The notes under the pieces are model-generated. The model saw only the letters and a program-made list of their open reading frames with translations, searched no databases and was not told where the DNA came from. Below, one piece after another: positions 30,577 through 40,029 of a stretch of DNA of 64,000 bases. Made by a program: the position numbers and the translations under genes. How positions within the stretch are numbered: the first letter of the stretch is position 1; every line of letters begins with the position of its first letter. Source of the stretch: Gammaproteobacteria bacterium (GTDB lineage: Bacteria > Pseudomonadota > Gammaproteobacteria > Steroidobacterales > GCA-2729495); assembly GCA_014337915.1 (NCBI GenBank), contig QUBU01000001.1, positions 248,001 through 312,000 of the forward strand. The letters are read 5' to 3'.

Positions 30577-30765
30577 CTACTCGGGCGCTTCTTCCGCGGT
30601 ATCGATGACTTTCTTGCCGCGGTAATAGCCGTCGGGGCTGACGTGGTGGCGGCGGTGCGTCTCGCCGGTGGTCGGCTCGACCGAGACCGCCGGCTTCTCC
30701 AGCCGGTCATGCACCCGGCGCATGCCACGCGTCGACGGTGTCCTGCGACTCTTCTGAACTGCCAT
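30577..30765 (-). CDS. rpmF: 50S ribosomal protein bL32
   Basis: 62 residues with the conserved [17 protein letters not shown] start and the GYYRGKKVI end. The zinc-binding cysteines found in many Gram-positive L32 proteins are absent ([10 protein letters not shown]), as in most Gammaproteobacteria. It lies 20 bp after yceD, and the pair is co-transcribed in many bacteria. Confidence 0.95.
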   Translation of the reverse strand: MAVQKSRRTPSTRGMRRVHDRLEKPAVSVEPTTGETHRRHHVSPDGYYRGKKVIDTAEEAPE

Positions 30766-30785
30766 CTCGAACTCTCCTGCAAAGT

Positions 30786-31334
30786 CTATTTTCGGTCCCG
30801 GCCGTCATCCCGGATCAGGACACCCAGGCCGGCGAAGGGCCGGTTCACCCTGGCCTCGGGGACAGGCTCCACGATCTGCGCGACCGCATCGCCAGCGGCC
30901 GCATTGCAACCCTTGCCCGCGTCATGCAGCGGTGCCAGCGGCATCATCGCCAGGATCTCATCCTCGACCATCGACCGCAGCGGCAATGCGCCGTCGCGGT
31001 CGAGCAGGACGCTGTCGAACGGATCGGCCAGTTCCCCGGCTGTCGCCTCGTCCGGCACCACGGTCAGCGCCACCTGCAGGTCCACCGGCCAGTCCACCGC
31101 AGCCAGGCATCGCTGGCACACCAGCGGCAGCAGCCCGGTCACGATGACCTCCACCACGGGGAAGTCCTCCGGTCCATTCCGGAACCGCAGCGCCACCTCG
31201 AGCTGGCCGCCAGTATGCGCCGCGAGCAGGGCGGCCACGCGTGGCAGGTCACTGCCGCGGACGTCTTCGGTCAGGCCTGCACCCGCCGCCGACAGTTCCA
31301 GGAGCTGCGCGGATCCAATGCGCTCAGCGAGCAT
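30786..31334 (-). CDS. yceD: YceD family (DUF177) 23S rRNA accumulation protein
   Basis: 182 residues. YceD is needed for normal 23S rRNA accumulation in E. coli and its gene nearly always precedes rpmF. Conserved features are the CQRC motif ([11 protein letters not shown]), the acidic [28 protein letters not shown] block and the C-terminal NRPFAGL segment. The C-terminus carries eight extra charged residues. The ATG at 31334 is only 10 nt from the end of a good -10 element, so the leader is very short and the gene may be translated without a Shine-Dalgarno. Confidence 0.92.
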   Translation of the reverse strand: MLAERIGSAQLLELSAAGAGLTEDVRGSDLPRVAALLAAHTGGQLEVALRFRNGPEDFPVVEVIVTGLLPLVCQRCLAAVDWPVDLQVALTVVPDEATAGELADPFDSVLLDRDGALPLRSMVEDEILAMMPLAPLHDAGKGCNAAAGDAVAQIVEPVPEARVNRPFAGLGVLIRDDGRDRK

Positions 31335-31343
31335 AAACGGGGA

Positions 31344-31372
31344 AGTTTAAGGAGGCTGGCATACCCTGTCAA
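31344..31372 (-). promoter_or_regulatory. Promoter of the yceD-rpmF-plsX-fabH operon
   Basis: Minus strand: a perfect -35 TTGACA (31372-31367) and a -10 TAAACT (31349-31344) with 17-bp spacing. The predicted start site is near 31337, three bases before the yceD ATG, suggesting a leaderless or near-leaderless mRNA. Confidence 0.65.
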
Positions 31373-31394
31373 AATCCGCTAGCGTCGCCCTGCC

Positions 31395-32003
31395 ATGCAG
31401 AAAGCCGCAGCAGCAGCCACCGGCATTGCGCCGCAGGTCGTACTGGGGTCAGGCTCCCGGTACCGGCGGGAATTGCTGGCACGCCTGCTCCCCGCGTTCG
31501 AAGTCGTGGTGCCACAGGTCGACGAGACCCCGATGCCTGGCGAGGCTGCACCCGCCCTCGCCCTCCGCCTGGCCCGGCTCAAGGCCGCGGCCGTCGCCTC
31601 TGCCTGGCCAGGTGCCGTCGTCATCGGCAGCGACCAGGTTGCCGAATGCGCCGGGCGGATCCTCGGCAAGCCCGGGACTGCCGCTGCAGCGGTCGAACAG
31701 CTGGGCCACTGCACCGGCCAGCCGCTGGTGCTGCACACTGCGGTTGCGGTGCAGGGACCGGATCGCCGCATCATGGAGCACCTCGACCAGACCATGCTGC
31801 GCTTCCGGAAACTCGGTCGCGATGAAATCCAGCGTTACGTGGACCGCGACAGTCCCCTGGACTGCGCCGGGGCGTTCCGCTTCGAATCACTGGGTGTCGC
31901 GCTGTTCAGCGAAGTCGCCACCCGCGATCCAGCCGCCATCCAGGGCCTGCCCCTGCTATGGCTGGCCGAAGCATTGCGGGCACTCGGGGTGCGGATCATC
32001 TAG
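31395..32003 (+). CDS. maf: Maf/YceF nucleoside triphosphate pyrophosphatase
   Basis: 202 residues. Maf proteins hydrolyse modified or non-canonical NTPs; this one resembles the YceF subgroup (7-methyl-GTP pyrophosphatase) by GSDQVAECAGRILGKPG and its location next to yceD and rluC. Core motifs are LGSGSRYRRELLARL, VDETPMPGE, and the later DCAGAFRFESLGVALF segment. It is divergent from yceD and its last 8 bp overlap the convergent rluC end. Confidence 0.9.
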   Translation: MQKAAAAATGIAPQVVLGSGSRYRRELLARLLPAFEVVVPQVDETPMPGEAAPALALRLARLKAAAVASAWPGAVVIGSDQVAECAGRILGKPGTAAAAVEQLGHCTGQPLVLHTAVAVQGPDRRIMEHLDQTMLRFRKLGRDEIQRYVDRDSPLDCAGAFRFESLGVALFSEVATRDPAAIQGLPLLWLAEALRALGVRII

Positions 32004-32985
32004 CCGGGCGGCGCATGGCGCGCAGCCGTGCCAGCACCGCGCGCAGATCCTCCGGCAACGGACTCGTGACGCGGATGACGCGCTCATCGCGCGGGCTGGC
32101 AACGGCGATCGACGCTGCATGCAGGAACAGCCGCTGCAGCCCCGCCTGGTCCACCACGGGGTCGGGGTCCAGGCCATAGCGCGGATCACCGGCCAGCGGC
32201 AGCCCTATATGGGCGGCATGGACCCGGATCTGGTGGGTGCGCCCCGTGAGCAATGCGACGCGTACCAGCGTCGCACCCGGCAGGCGCTCCTCCACCGTCA
32301 TGCGGGTCGCGGCAGGCTTGCCGTCGGCGTCGACGCGCACGTGGCGTTCCCCGCCCCGCCTCTCGGTGGTGAGCAGCGGCGCATCCACCAGCCGCTCCTC
32401 GGCCCGCAGCCTGCCGACCAGCAGGGCAAGATAGATCTTCTCGACCTCGCCGGCCCGGAACTGGGCCTGCAGCTGCCTTAGGCTCGACGCGCGCTTGGCA
32501 AACATCAGGCAGCCGCTGGTGTCGCGATCCAGCCGGTGTACCAGCTCCAGGAACCGGGCATCAGGGCGCGCCGCACGCAGCAGTTCGACGGCGCCGAGGC
32601 TGACACCGCTGCCGCCGTGCACCGCCAGCCCGGTCGGTTTGTCGAGTACCAGCAGGTCGGGGTCCTCGTAGAGGATGCGGGTCTCGACCCAGGCCGCGCT
32701 GCCGGCGCGCACCGGCCGCCCGGCGGTACCCGGGGCCTGGCGCACCGGCGGGATTCGCACCCGGTCGCCGGCCTCCAGCCGGTGGCTGGCCAGGACCCGG
32801 CGGCTGTTCACCCGCACTTCGCCAGAGCGGATAATCCGGTATACATGGGTACGGGGCACGCCCTTGAGGCGCGCCACAAGGAAATTGTCGAGGCGGCGGT
32901 TTGCCTCCTCCGTATCGACGGTGACGGTCAGGACACCGGGTCGGTTCGCCTCCGGCTGGCCGGGTGTTGGATGGTCGGCGTTCAA
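31996..32985 (-). CDS. rluC: 23S rRNA pseudouridine synthase RluC
   Basis: 329 residues. RluC makes pseudouridine at 955, 2504 and 2580 of 23S rRNA in E. coli. An N-terminal S4 domain (EANRRLDNFLVARLKGVPRTHVYRIIRSGEVRVN) precedes the RluA-type catalytic domain with HRLDRDTSG, where Asp153 is the nucleophile, and RTHQIRVH. The gene starts at TTG 32985 and is divergent from rne, as in E. coli and Pseudomonas; its promoter must lie in the same 400-bp region that carries the rne leader. It overlaps maf by 8 bp at its 3' end. Confidence 0.93.
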   Translation of the reverse strand: MNADHPTPGQPEANRPGVLTVTVDTEEANRRLDNFLVARLKGVPRTHVYRIIRSGEVRVNSRRVLASHRLEAGDRVRIPPVRQAPGTAGRPVRAGSAAWVETRILYEDPDLLVLDKPTGLAVHGGSGVSLGAVELLRAARPDARFLELVHRLDRDTSGCLMFAKRASSLRQLQAQFRAGEVEKIYLALLVGRLRAEERLVDAPLLTTERRGGERHVRVDADGKPAATRMTVEERLPGATLVRVALLTGRTHQIRVHAAHIGLPLAGDPRYGLDPDPVVDQAGLQRLFLHAASIAVASPRDERVIRVTSPLPEDLRAVLARLRAMRRPAR

Positions 32986-33000
32986 GGCTGGCCTAATCCA

Positions 33001-33029
33001 TTGATGGCAAAGGTCCTGGCTGGTATATT
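33001..33029 (+). promoter_or_regulatory. Promoter of rne
   Basis: TTGATG (33001-33006) and the extended -10 TGGTATATT (hexamer 33024-33029) with exactly 17 bp between hexamers. It predicts a start site near 33036 and a leader of about 350 nt, close to the length of the E. coli rne leader. Confidence 0.65.
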
Positions 33030-33035
33030 ACCGGC

Positions 33036-33387
33036 CGCGTACGCTTTGTGCGCTTTCGGTCGCCGGGCTGAGGTGTCCGTCCCCGACGGACCCGACACCG
33101 GCGATTCCGAGTTTCCGGAGCCTGCCTTGCAGGCTCACCGTTTGGGCTTCCCAGGCTGACGGAATCGGGCCAATACCCGCCTCCGCTGCGCCGCGAATTC
33201 CAGTGACAGTGCCCCATGCCGGACCCGGTCCAGATGAGAATCAGCGATTGCGGGATGCGCCCCAGGGCGCCCGCGCCGGCAATGCCGTGGACACCGGGCG
33301 CCAGCGCCGGTGCCGGCAGGTCACAGCATTCGATGGCGCGCGGCCGCTCTCCAGGGCAACCCGCACACCACCCACAAGTAGGGCCCC
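33036..33387 (+). promoter_or_regulatory. Long structured rne 5' leader
   Basis: No ORF of substance is present. Stem-loops visible: GGTGTC with GACACC enclosing TCCGTC/GACGGA (33072-33099), and an 8-bp stem 33102-33109 / 33160-33167 that encloses the hairpin GAGCCTG / CAGGCTC (33118-33124 / 33130-33136). In E. coli the rne leader mediates autoregulation because RNase E cleaves its own structured leader; the same role is inferred here. Confidence 0.5.
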
Positions 33388-35937
33388 ATGAAGAGAATGC
33401 TGATCAATGCAACTCAGGAAGAAGAGTTGCGCGTGGCCATGGTCGATGGCCAGAAACTGTATGACCTTGACATCGAGTCACCCTCCCAGGAACAACGCAA
33501 GGCCAACATCTACAAGGGACGCATAACCCGCATCGAACAGAGCCTCGATGCGGCCTTCGTCGACTATGGCGCCGATCGCCATGGGTTCCTGCCGATGAAG
33601 GAGATTTCCCGCGAGTACTTCGTGACCGAACCCAGCGGCGAGCGGATGAACATCCGTGAACTGCTCCGCGAAGGCCAGGAAATCGTCGTCCAGGTGGACA
33701 AGGAGGAGCGCGGCAACAAGGGTGCCGCCCTCACCACCTTCATCAGCCTGGCCGGCCGCTTCATCGTGCTGATGCCCAACAACCCGCGCGGTGGCGGCGT
33801 CTCGCGCCGCATCAGCGGCGAGGAGCGCGACGAAATCCGTGAAGCCCTGCATGACCTCGAGGTCCCCGGCGGCATGGGCGTGATCATCCGCACCGCGGGC
33901 GTTGGCCGCAGCACCGAGGAACTCAACTGGGACATGCAGTACCTGTTGAGCATCTGGGAGGCCATCAAGGCCGCCGTGGTCAGCCGGCCGGCGCCATTCC
34001 TGATCTTCCAGGACAGCAACGCCATCATCCGCGCCCTGCGCGATCACCTGGCCAACGACGTCGGCGAGATCATCATCGACGATCCCACGACCCACGAGGA
34101 AGCGCGCCAGTTCATGGAACGCGTTATGCCGCAGAACCTGCGCAAGCTGCGGATGTACCAGGACCCGGTGCCACTGTTCACGCGCTTCCAGATCGAAAGC
34201 CAGATCGAGTCCGCCTTCTCCCACGTCGTGACGCTGCCCTCCGGCGGCAGCCTGGTCATCGAGCAGACCGAGGCGCTGGTGTCCATCGACATCAACTCGG
34301 CCCGCTCCACCAAGGGCGAGGACATCGAGGCCACGGCCTTCGCCACCAACCTGGAGGCCGCCGACGAGGTTGCGCGCCAGTGCCGGCTGCGCGACCTGGG
34401 TGGCCTGCTGGTCGTGGACTTCATTGACATGTCCTCCCAGCGCAGCCAGCGCGAGGTGGAGAACCGCCTGCGCGATGCCATGAAGATGGATCGCGCGCGG
34501 GTGCAGATCGGGCGCATTTCGCGCTTCGGCCTGCTGGAACTGTCGCGCCAGCGCCTGCGCCCCTCGCTCGGTGAGTCGGCCCACCAGCCCTGCCCGCGCT
34601 GCAATGGCTCGGGTTCCATCCGCGGCGTCGAGTCGCTGGCCCTGGCCGTTCTGCGGCTCGTCGGCGAGGAAGCCCGCAAGGACCGCTCATCCAAGGTGAT
34701 CGCGCAATTGCCGGTGGATGTCGCGACCTATCTCCTCAACGAGAAGCGCGACTGGATCCGCGCCATCGAGGAACGCGACCACGTGCAGCTGGTCCTGATC
34801 GCGAACCCGCACCTGGAAACGCCAAACTACAGCATCCGGCGCGTGCGCGACGACCAGGTATCAGCCCCCGAGAACACTGGCGCCAGCTACACGCTCGCCG
34901 CGCAGGAGCAACCCCCGTCCGACGCGGCCCTGGACCTGTTCGCCCCGCGGGTGAAGGCGGAGGAACCGGCGGTGGTGCCGGCGATGCCGGCGACGCCCGC
35001 CCCGCCCCCGCCGCCGGAATTCGCCGCTACGGAGTCCCCGGCCGCGGCACCGGTGGCGCCGACGCTGGGCCTCATTCCGCGGCTCAAGATCTGGTTGTTT
35101 GGCAGCGGTACCGCCGAGCCGGCGAAAGCCGCACGGCCTGCCGACGAGCGCCGCAGGGACCATCACCACCGCCATGAAGGCAGCCGTCACCGCGACCAGC
35201 ACGGCCGTGGCCGCCGCGATGACCGGTACCGCGACGAGCGTCGCGGCGGACGTGGCCACTCGGGCCAGACCGGCCAGGGTGGGCAGGGTGGGCAGGGTGG
35301 CCAGAACGGCCAGGAACGACGCGAGGGTCGTGGCGAGCGTGACGGGCGCGACCAGCGCGGACAGCGCCCACCCCGGCAGGATGGCGGTCGCCCGCAGGAG
35401 CAGCGCGGCGAGAGCCGTTTCGAGCCACGCCAGGGCGACGAGCAGCGCCGTGGACAGGCTCCCCGCCAGGGTGCCAACGGCAGCGAGGCCCGCAGCGGCG
35501 AGCCAGACCAGACTTCACGCCGTGACCGTTCCCGCCCCCGCCGTCGTGGTGGCCGCGGTGGCCGTGGCGGTGGTGAAGACCGGCAGGGACGCGAGGGCCT
35601 GCCGCCGGGGTCGCCGGCCGAGACGCGGCCAGGACCAGAGGGCAACGGCTTCGCTGACCAGCAGGCCGGCCGCGATGACGGCCCCACGCCACGGCCCGAA
35701 CCCGAGACGCGGGCGGACCGGCACAGCGACGCCGGTGAGCGACCGCAGGACAGCCGCCCCGACCCGAGCCCGGTGGCGGCGCCCAGCACGACCGCCGTGG
35801 AAACCGCAGCGCAGGAACCCGGCGACAGGCCACGCCAGCTGCCCTGGGAACCGCCAGCCTCCGGTGGCACCCGCAGCTACACGGTGTGGTCTTCGGGGCC
35901 CGGTGATACGGACGCGACGGGTCGCGACCGCGAATAG
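33388..35937 (+). CDS. rne: Ribonuclease E
   Basis: 849 residues. RNase E is the main endoribonuclease for mRNA decay and rRNA/tRNA processing and the degradosome scaffold. The catalytic half has an S1 domain (about 38-120), the DNase I-like region with metal-binding Asp301 and Asp344, and the Zn-link CPRC (Cys402, Cys405) that joins dimers. From about residue 510 the protein is disordered: Pro/Ala-rich, then Arg/Gly/Gln/Asp-rich repeats ([16 protein letters not shown]) that would bind RNA, and it ends with a YTVWSSG motif. The tail is shorter than in E. coli (1061 aa total). Confidence 0.96.
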   Translation: MKRMLINATQEEELRVAMVDGQKLYDLDIESPSQEQRKANIYKGRITRIEQSLDAAFVDYGADRHGFLPMKEISREYFVTEPSGERMNIRELLREGQEIVVQVDKEERGNKGAALTTFISLAGRFIVLMPNNPRGGGVSRRISGEERDEIREALHDLEVPGGMGVIIRTAGVGRSTEELNWDMQYLLSIWEAIKAAVVSRPAPFLIFQDSNAIIRALRDHLANDVGEIIIDDPTTHEEARQFMERVMPQNLRKLRMYQDPVPLFTRFQIESQIESAFSHVVTLPSGGSLVIEQTEALVSIDINSARSTKGEDIEATAFATNLEAADEVARQCRLRDLGGLLVVDFIDMSSQRSQREVENRLRDAMKMDRARVQIGRISRFGLLELSRQRLRPSLGESAHQPCPRCNGSGSIRGVESLALAVLRLVGEEARKDRSSKVIAQLPVDVATYLLNEKRDWIRAIEERDHVQLVLIANPHLETPNYSIRRVRDDQVSAPENTGASYTLAAQEQPPSDAALDLFAPRVKAEEPAVVPAMPATPAPPPPPEFAATESPAAAPVAPTLGLIPRLKIWLFGSGTAEPAKAARPADERRRDHHHRHEGSRHRDQHGRGRRDDRYRDERRGGRGHSGQTGQGGQGGQGGQNGQERREGRGERDGRDQRGQRPPRQDGGRPQEQRGESRFEPRQGDEQRRGQAPRQGANGSEARSGEPDQTSRRDRSRPRRRGGRGGRGGGEDRQGREGLPPGSPAETRPGPEGNGFADQQAGRDDGPTPRPEPETRADRHSDAGERPQDSRPDPSPVAAPSTTAVETAAQEPGDRPRQLPWEPPASGGTRSYTVWSSGPGDTDATGRDRE

Positions 35938-35941
35938 ACCG

Positions 35942-35979
35942 CTGCCCGGGCGGTGCCAGGCCAGGCACCGTCCGGGCAG
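35942..35979. terminator. 16-bp hairpin between convergent rne and phosphatase gene
   Basis: CTGCCCGGGCGGTGCC pairs with GGCACCGTCCGGGCAG (one G-T pair), loop of 6 nt. It is strong in either direction but has no U-tract, so it is a likely 3'-end-forming or stabilising structure, not a classical terminator. Confidence 0.5.
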
Positions 35980-35987
35980 GGTTCGCC

Positions 35988-36491
35988 CTACAGTTCTTCC
36001 AGCTCCGCCCGCAGGCGCAGCAGCAGGCCTTCCGTGGCCTCCTCCAGCATGTCGAGCACGCGCTCGAAGCCGATGGGCCCGCCATAGTACGGGTCGGGTA
36101 CCGAACGGCCGGCATCACCGGTCGCGTACTCCATGAACAGGTGAATCTTCCGCCGGTGCTCTGCGGCTGCAGCGGCGCGCAGGTAGCCGAGGTTCGCCTC
36201 ATCCATGGCGAGGATCAGGTCGTAGCAGGGGAAATCCTCGGCCGCCACGGCACGCGCCCGCAGGTCCGAGATGTCGATGCCACGGCGTGCCGTTGCCATC
36301 TGGGCGCGCTCGTCGGGCGCCGACCCGGCGTGATAGCCATGGGTTCCCGCCGAATCGATCACCACCTGCTCCTGCCACTGCAACTCGCGCAACCGATGGC
36401 GCAACATGCCTTGCGCCATCGGCGAGCGGCAGATGTTGCCCATGCAGACCAGCAGGATCCGGTTCCGGGGGCGGTCGCCGGGAGCTGCCAT
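35988..36491 (-). CDS. Low-molecular-weight protein-tyrosine-phosphatase
   Basis: 167 residues. The P-loop C(X)5R is complete at Cys16-Arg22 (VCMGNICRSP), and the general-acid Asp lies in VPDPYYGG near the C-terminus. Related enzymes (Wzb, Etp, YfkJ type) dephosphorylate tyrosines of BY-kinases or sugar-pathway enzymes. It ends the comEC-exbBD-msbA-lpxK-kdsB operon, 11 bp after kdsB, a linkage seen widely in Gammaproteobacteria. No BY-kinase gene is nearby, so the target is unknown. Confidence 0.9.
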   Translation of the reverse strand: MAAPGDRPRNRILLVCMGNICRSPMAQGMLRHRLRELQWQEQVVIDSAGTHGYHAGSAPDERAQMATARRGIDISDLRARAVAAEDFPCYDLILAMDEANLGYLRAAAAAEHRRKIHLFMEYATGDAGRSVPDPYYGGPIGFERVLDMLEEATEGLLLRLRAELEEL

Positions 36492-36502
36492 GGCCGCGTT
36501 GC

Positions 36503-37261
36503 TCAGTCCTGCCTGGCGGCCATGCCAGCCATCCAGGCCTCGACGGCGGCGACATCGGCCGGCGTATCGACGTCGGGCCCATGCGCCTCACGTGCCGTCG
36601 CGACGCGGATCTCCATGCCCATCCACAGGGCCCTGAGCTGCTCGAGTTTCTCCACCGCCTCAAGGTAGCAGGGCCGCGCGGCGCTGAGGCGCTGCAGCTC
36701 GCCGCAGCGATAGGCATAGATGCCGAGGTGGCGCCAGGCACGCGGCAGCGTGTCGCTGCCGTGCCCTGCGCAGGGAATGGACGCACGGCTGAAGTACAGC
36801 GCGCGTCCGTCCTGGTCCATGACCACCTTGACCACATGCGGGCTGGCGTAGTCCTCCGGCGTCGCCACCGGCACGCACAGGGTTGCCAGCGACGCCTGCG
36901 GATGCTGCGCCAGCAGTGCGGCGACCTGCGCCACGCTGGCCGCAGGCGTGAGCGGTGCGTCACCCTGCACGTTCACCACGATCGCATCCGGCGGCCAGCC
37001 ACGGCCGGCAGCGACTTCGGCGATGCGGTCCGTACCGGAGGCATGGTCGGCCCGGGTCATGGCAACTGTGGCCCCGAAGCCGCGTGCCGCATCGGCAATG
37101 CGCCCGTCGTCGGTGGCCACGATCACCTCGGCCGCACCGCTGGCGACTGCACGGCGGTAGACATGTTCGATCATCGACCGTCCGGCGAGCCGCGCCAGCG
37201 GCTTGCCGGGGAAACGCGAGGACGCATAGCGCGCCGGGATCACCACGCGGAACTCAGCCAT
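36503..37261 (-). CDS. kdsB: 3-deoxy-manno-octulosonate cytidylyltransferase (CMP-Kdo synthetase)
   Basis: 252 residues from ATG 37261, overlapping the lpxK end by 8 bp. KdsB activates Kdo with CTP for the LPS inner core. Motifs: IPARYASSRFPGKPLA, ATDDGRIADAARGFG, HASGTDRIAEV, ALYFSRASIP, LEKLEQLR-like VEKLEQLRALW and VDTPADV. The metal/CTP-binding motif usually written GDEP reads VQGDAPLTP here, an Ala in place of the conserved Glu. Other motifs are intact, so the enzyme is probably active but should be checked. Function fits its lipid A neighbours lpxK and msbA. Confidence 0.92.
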   Translation of the reverse strand: MAEFRVVIPARYASSRFPGKPLARLAGRSMIEHVYRRAVASGAAEVIVATDDGRIADAARGFGATVAMTRADHASGTDRIAEVAAGRGWPPDAIVVNVQGDAPLTPAASVAQVAALLAQHPQASLATLCVPVATPEDYASPHVVKVVMDQDGRALYFSRASIPCAGHGSDTLPRAWRHLGIYAYRCGELQRLSAARPCYLEAVEKLEQLRALWMGMEIRVATAREAHGPDVDTPADVAAVEAWMAGMAARQD

Positions 37262-38270
37262 TGGCGCCACCTGCCGGCTGTAGCCGCGCCAGGATACGCG
37301 ACATCAGCCCTGCTTCCGCGGTGGGAAGCATCTGCACATCCACCGGCAGGTACCAGCTGTCCGGGTCGGTCCAATGCGGGTACTTCACGGCATCCTTCTC
37401 CGTCATCAGGATGGGCCAGGGCACTTCGCTGCGCAGCTGCGCCAGGTCCACCCGGCCATGGTCCGGCACCGCGGCCGTCATGACCTGCATGCCGCTGGTC
37501 GCCAGCAGGGCATGGAATCGCGCCGGGTTGCCGATCCCCGCCACGGCGAGCACCCGCTGGCCGGCAAACTGCGCCAGTGGGCGGCACTCCCCCGTGGCCA
37601 GCGACACGGCAGCGCCCGGGCGGAGGCTGAAGCCGGTTTCCGCTGCACCGGGCTCGCCACCGTTGACCAGCACGGCGTCGACCTCGGCGAGGCGGCCCAG
37701 GGGTTCCCGCAGCGGTCCCGCGGGCAGCAGCCGCCCGTTTCCCCAGCGCCGCAGGCCATCGACCACGACGATCTCCACGTCCCTGCGCAAAGCATAGTGC
37801 TGCAGTCCATCGTCGGCGACGATGACATTCGCGCCGCTGCCGGCAGCGGCCTGCGCCGCGCGCAGCCGGTCGACACAGACCACGACCGGCACGCCGGTGC
37901 GCCGGGCCAGCAGCACCGGCTCATCGCCGGCGATGGCCGGATCACTGCCGGCATCCACCCGCAGCGGCTCCCTCTGTGGCACACCACCATAGCCACGGCT
38001 GACGATGCCCGGGCGCAGGCCCGCTGCCTGCAGGCGTTGCACCAGCCAGCCCACCAGCGGTGTCTTGCCCGCGCCGCCCGCGGTAAGGTTACCGACGACG
38101 ATGACCGGCACGCCAGGATGCCCGGAGGCGAGCCAGCCGCGCCGATAGGCGGTCCGGCGCAACCTCACGGCCAGGGCGAACAGCAGCGCCAGAGGCTGCA
38201 GCAAGGGACCAAGCAGCGAACGACCGTACCAGACCCGCTGGACGCTGCCCGCCACCACGCCGCTAGTCAT
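37254..38270 (-). CDS. lpxK: Tetraacyldisaccharide 4'-kinase
   Basis: 338 residues from ATG 38270. LpxK phosphorylates the 4' position of the lipid A disaccharide precursor. An N-terminal membrane-associated helix (LLQPLALLFALAVRLRRTAY) precedes the P-loop GNLTAGGAGKTPLVGWLV, then SRGYGG, GDEPVLLARR, DDGLQHYAL and a late TEKDAVK motif. Its start codon overlaps the msbA stop by 8 bp and its stop overlaps kdsB by 8 bp, so these lipid A genes are translationally coupled. Confidence 0.96.
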   Translation of the reverse strand: MTSGVVAGSVQRVWYGRSLLGPLLQPLALLFALAVRLRRTAYRRGWLASGHPGVPVIVVGNLTAGGAGKTPLVGWLVQRLQAAGLRPGIVSRGYGGVPQREPLRVDAGSDPAIAGDEPVLLARRTGVPVVVCVDRLRAAQAAAGSGANVIVADDGLQHYALRRDVEIVVVDGLRRWGNGRLLPAGPLREPLGRLAEVDAVLVNGGEPGAAETGFSLRPGAAVSLATGECRPLAQFAGQRVLAVAGIGNPARFHALLATSGMQVMTAAVPDHGRVDLAQLRSEVPWPILMTEKDAVKYPHWTDPDSWYLPVDVQMLPTAEAGLMSRILARLQPAGGANG

Positions 38271-40029
38271 CGCGGAACTGCATCCGGTACAGGGTCGCGT
38301 ACTGCCCGCCTGCGGCCAGCAGCTCACCATGCGTGCCGCTCTCGGCAATGCAGCCCCCGGCCATGACGATGATCCGGTCGGCGTTCTCCACGGTGGACAG
38401 GCGGTGCGCGATGACGAAGGTCGTGCGGTTGGCCATCAGTTCGTCGAGCGCAGCCTGGATGTAGCGTTCCGACTCCGTGTCCAGCGCCGATGTGGCCTCG
38501 TCGAGGATGAGGATGGGCGCATCCTTCAGCAGCGCCCGGGCAATGGCGATGCGCTGGCGCTGGCCACCGGAGAGCAGCAACCCCCGGTCGCCAACCATGG
38601 TGTCGAGGCCCTGTGGCAACTGGGCCAGCAGTTCACCCAGGTGCGCCGCATGGGCAGCGCGCTCGATATCCGCACGCGGCGCACCGTTCAGCGACCCATA
38701 GGCGATGTTGTTCGCCACGCTGTCGTTGAACAGCGTGACCTCCTGGCTCACCAGGCTGATCTGCTGGCGCAGGCCGTGCAGCGAGTACTCGCGGATGTCA
38801 CGGCCGTCGATGAGGATCTGGCCCTCGCTGGCCTCATAGAAGCGCGGCAGCAGGTTGACCAGCGTGGTCTTGCCGCTGCCGGAGCGGCCGACGATGGCGA
38901 GCTTCTGGCCGGGCGGCACCTGCAGGTCGATGTCGCGCAGCACCGGGCCCTTGGTCGCGTCATAGCTGAAACCCACGCCACGGAACTCGACTGCGCCCTT
39001 GACCCGGGCAGGCGCGACACTGCCGGTGTCGACCTCTTCCGCTTCATCGAGCAGGCTGAAAACGCTTTCCCCGGCCGCCAGTCCGCGCTGGATCACGGCA
39101 TTGATGCCGCCAATCTGGCGCAGCGGCCGCATCAGCAGCAACAGCGCGGTGATGAAGCCACCGAAGTCACCGAGGTTCATCTGGTTGCGGACCGAGGGCG
39201 AGATCGCCACTGCCGATACGGCCGCCAGGCCCAGCGCGGCCATCAGCGCCACCAGGCCGTCGCCCACGCCCTTGGTGACCACCAGCCGCATCTGCAGCCG
39301 CCGGCTCTTCTCGTTGGCCACCTCGAAGCGCCGGTACTCGTAGTCACGCGCATTGAAGATCTTGATCACCCGCTGGCTCTGCAGCGACTCCTGCGCCACG
39401 CGGGTCACGTCGCCCATGGACTGCTGGATGCGCTCGCTGTAGCGGCGGAAGTAGCGGCCCAGCGTCCTGGTGATCAGCGCCATGATCGGCGCGGCCACGA
39501 ATATGAACAGCGCCAGGGTCGGGCTCAGGTAGAACAGGTAGGCGATGAGCCCGATGGCGGTCAGCACCTCGCGCAGCATCACCGTGACGACGGTGGAGGT
39601 CGATTCGGCAATCTGGTCGATGTTGAATGTGAGCCGCGACAGCAGGGCTCCGGTGGACGAGGTGTCGAAGTACCGCGCCGGCAGCCGCATGAACTTGTCG
39701 AACACCTGCTGGCGGATGTCGGTGACCACACGCCGCCCGATCCAGCCGAGCCCATAGTTGGAAGCGAACTCGGATACGCCCCGGGTCAGGAACAGCACCA
39801 TGATGGCCAGCGGGATCCAGCGGCGCAGGTCGCCCTCGCCCGGCGCCTGGCTGCCCGGGGCGACCACCTCGAGCAGCCGGTTCACCACCCAGGCGAAGGC
39901 CGTGTTGGTGCCCGCGTAGACGATCATGCCGACGCCGGCCAGGACGAACATCCGCCAGTAGCGGAAAGACAGGCCCAGCATGCGACGGTAGAGCGCGCCG
40001 GACCCTCCGCCCTGGCCCGCTGGCGTCAC
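38263..40029 (-). CDS. msbA: Lipid A export ATP-binding/permease protein MsbA
   Basis: 588 residues, one full half-transporter. MsbA homodimers flip core-lipid A across the inner membrane. Six transmembrane helices occupy about residues 20-310; the ATPase domain has Walker A IVGRSGSGKTTLVN, signature LLSGGQRQRIA, Walker B ILILDEATSALD and the H-loop HRLSTVENAD. It starts at GTG 40029, which overlaps the exbD stop (GTGA). The order exbB-exbD-msbA-lpxK-kdsB is well conserved in Gammaproteobacteria. Confidence 0.96.
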   Translation of the reverse strand: MTPAGQGGGSGALYRRMLGLSFRYWRMFVLAGVGMIVYAGTNTAFAWVVNRLLEVVAPGSQAPGEGDLRRWIPLAIMVLFLTRGVSEFASNYGLGWIGRRVVTDIRQQVFDKFMRLPARYFDTSSTGALLSRLTFNIDQIAESTSTVVTVMLREVLTAIGLIAYLFYLSPTLALFIFVAAPIMALITRTLGRYFRRYSERIQQSMGDVTRVAQESLQSQRVIKIFNARDYEYRRFEVANEKSRRLQMRLVVTKGVGDGLVALMAALGLAAVSAVAISPSVRNQMNLGDFGGFITALLLLMRPLRQIGGINAVIQRGLAAGESVFSLLDEAEEVDTGSVAPARVKGAVEFRGVGFSYDATKGPVLRDIDLQVPPGQKLAIVGRSGSGKTTLVNLLPRFYEASEGQILIDGRDIREYSLHGLRQQISLVSQEVTLFNDSVANNIAYGSLNGAPRADIERAAHAAHLGELLAQLPQGLDTMVGDRGLLLSGGQRQRIAIARALLKDAPILILDEATSALDTESERYIQAALDELMANRTTFVIAHRLSTVENADRIIVMAGGCIAESGTHGELLAAGGQYATLYRMQFRDD

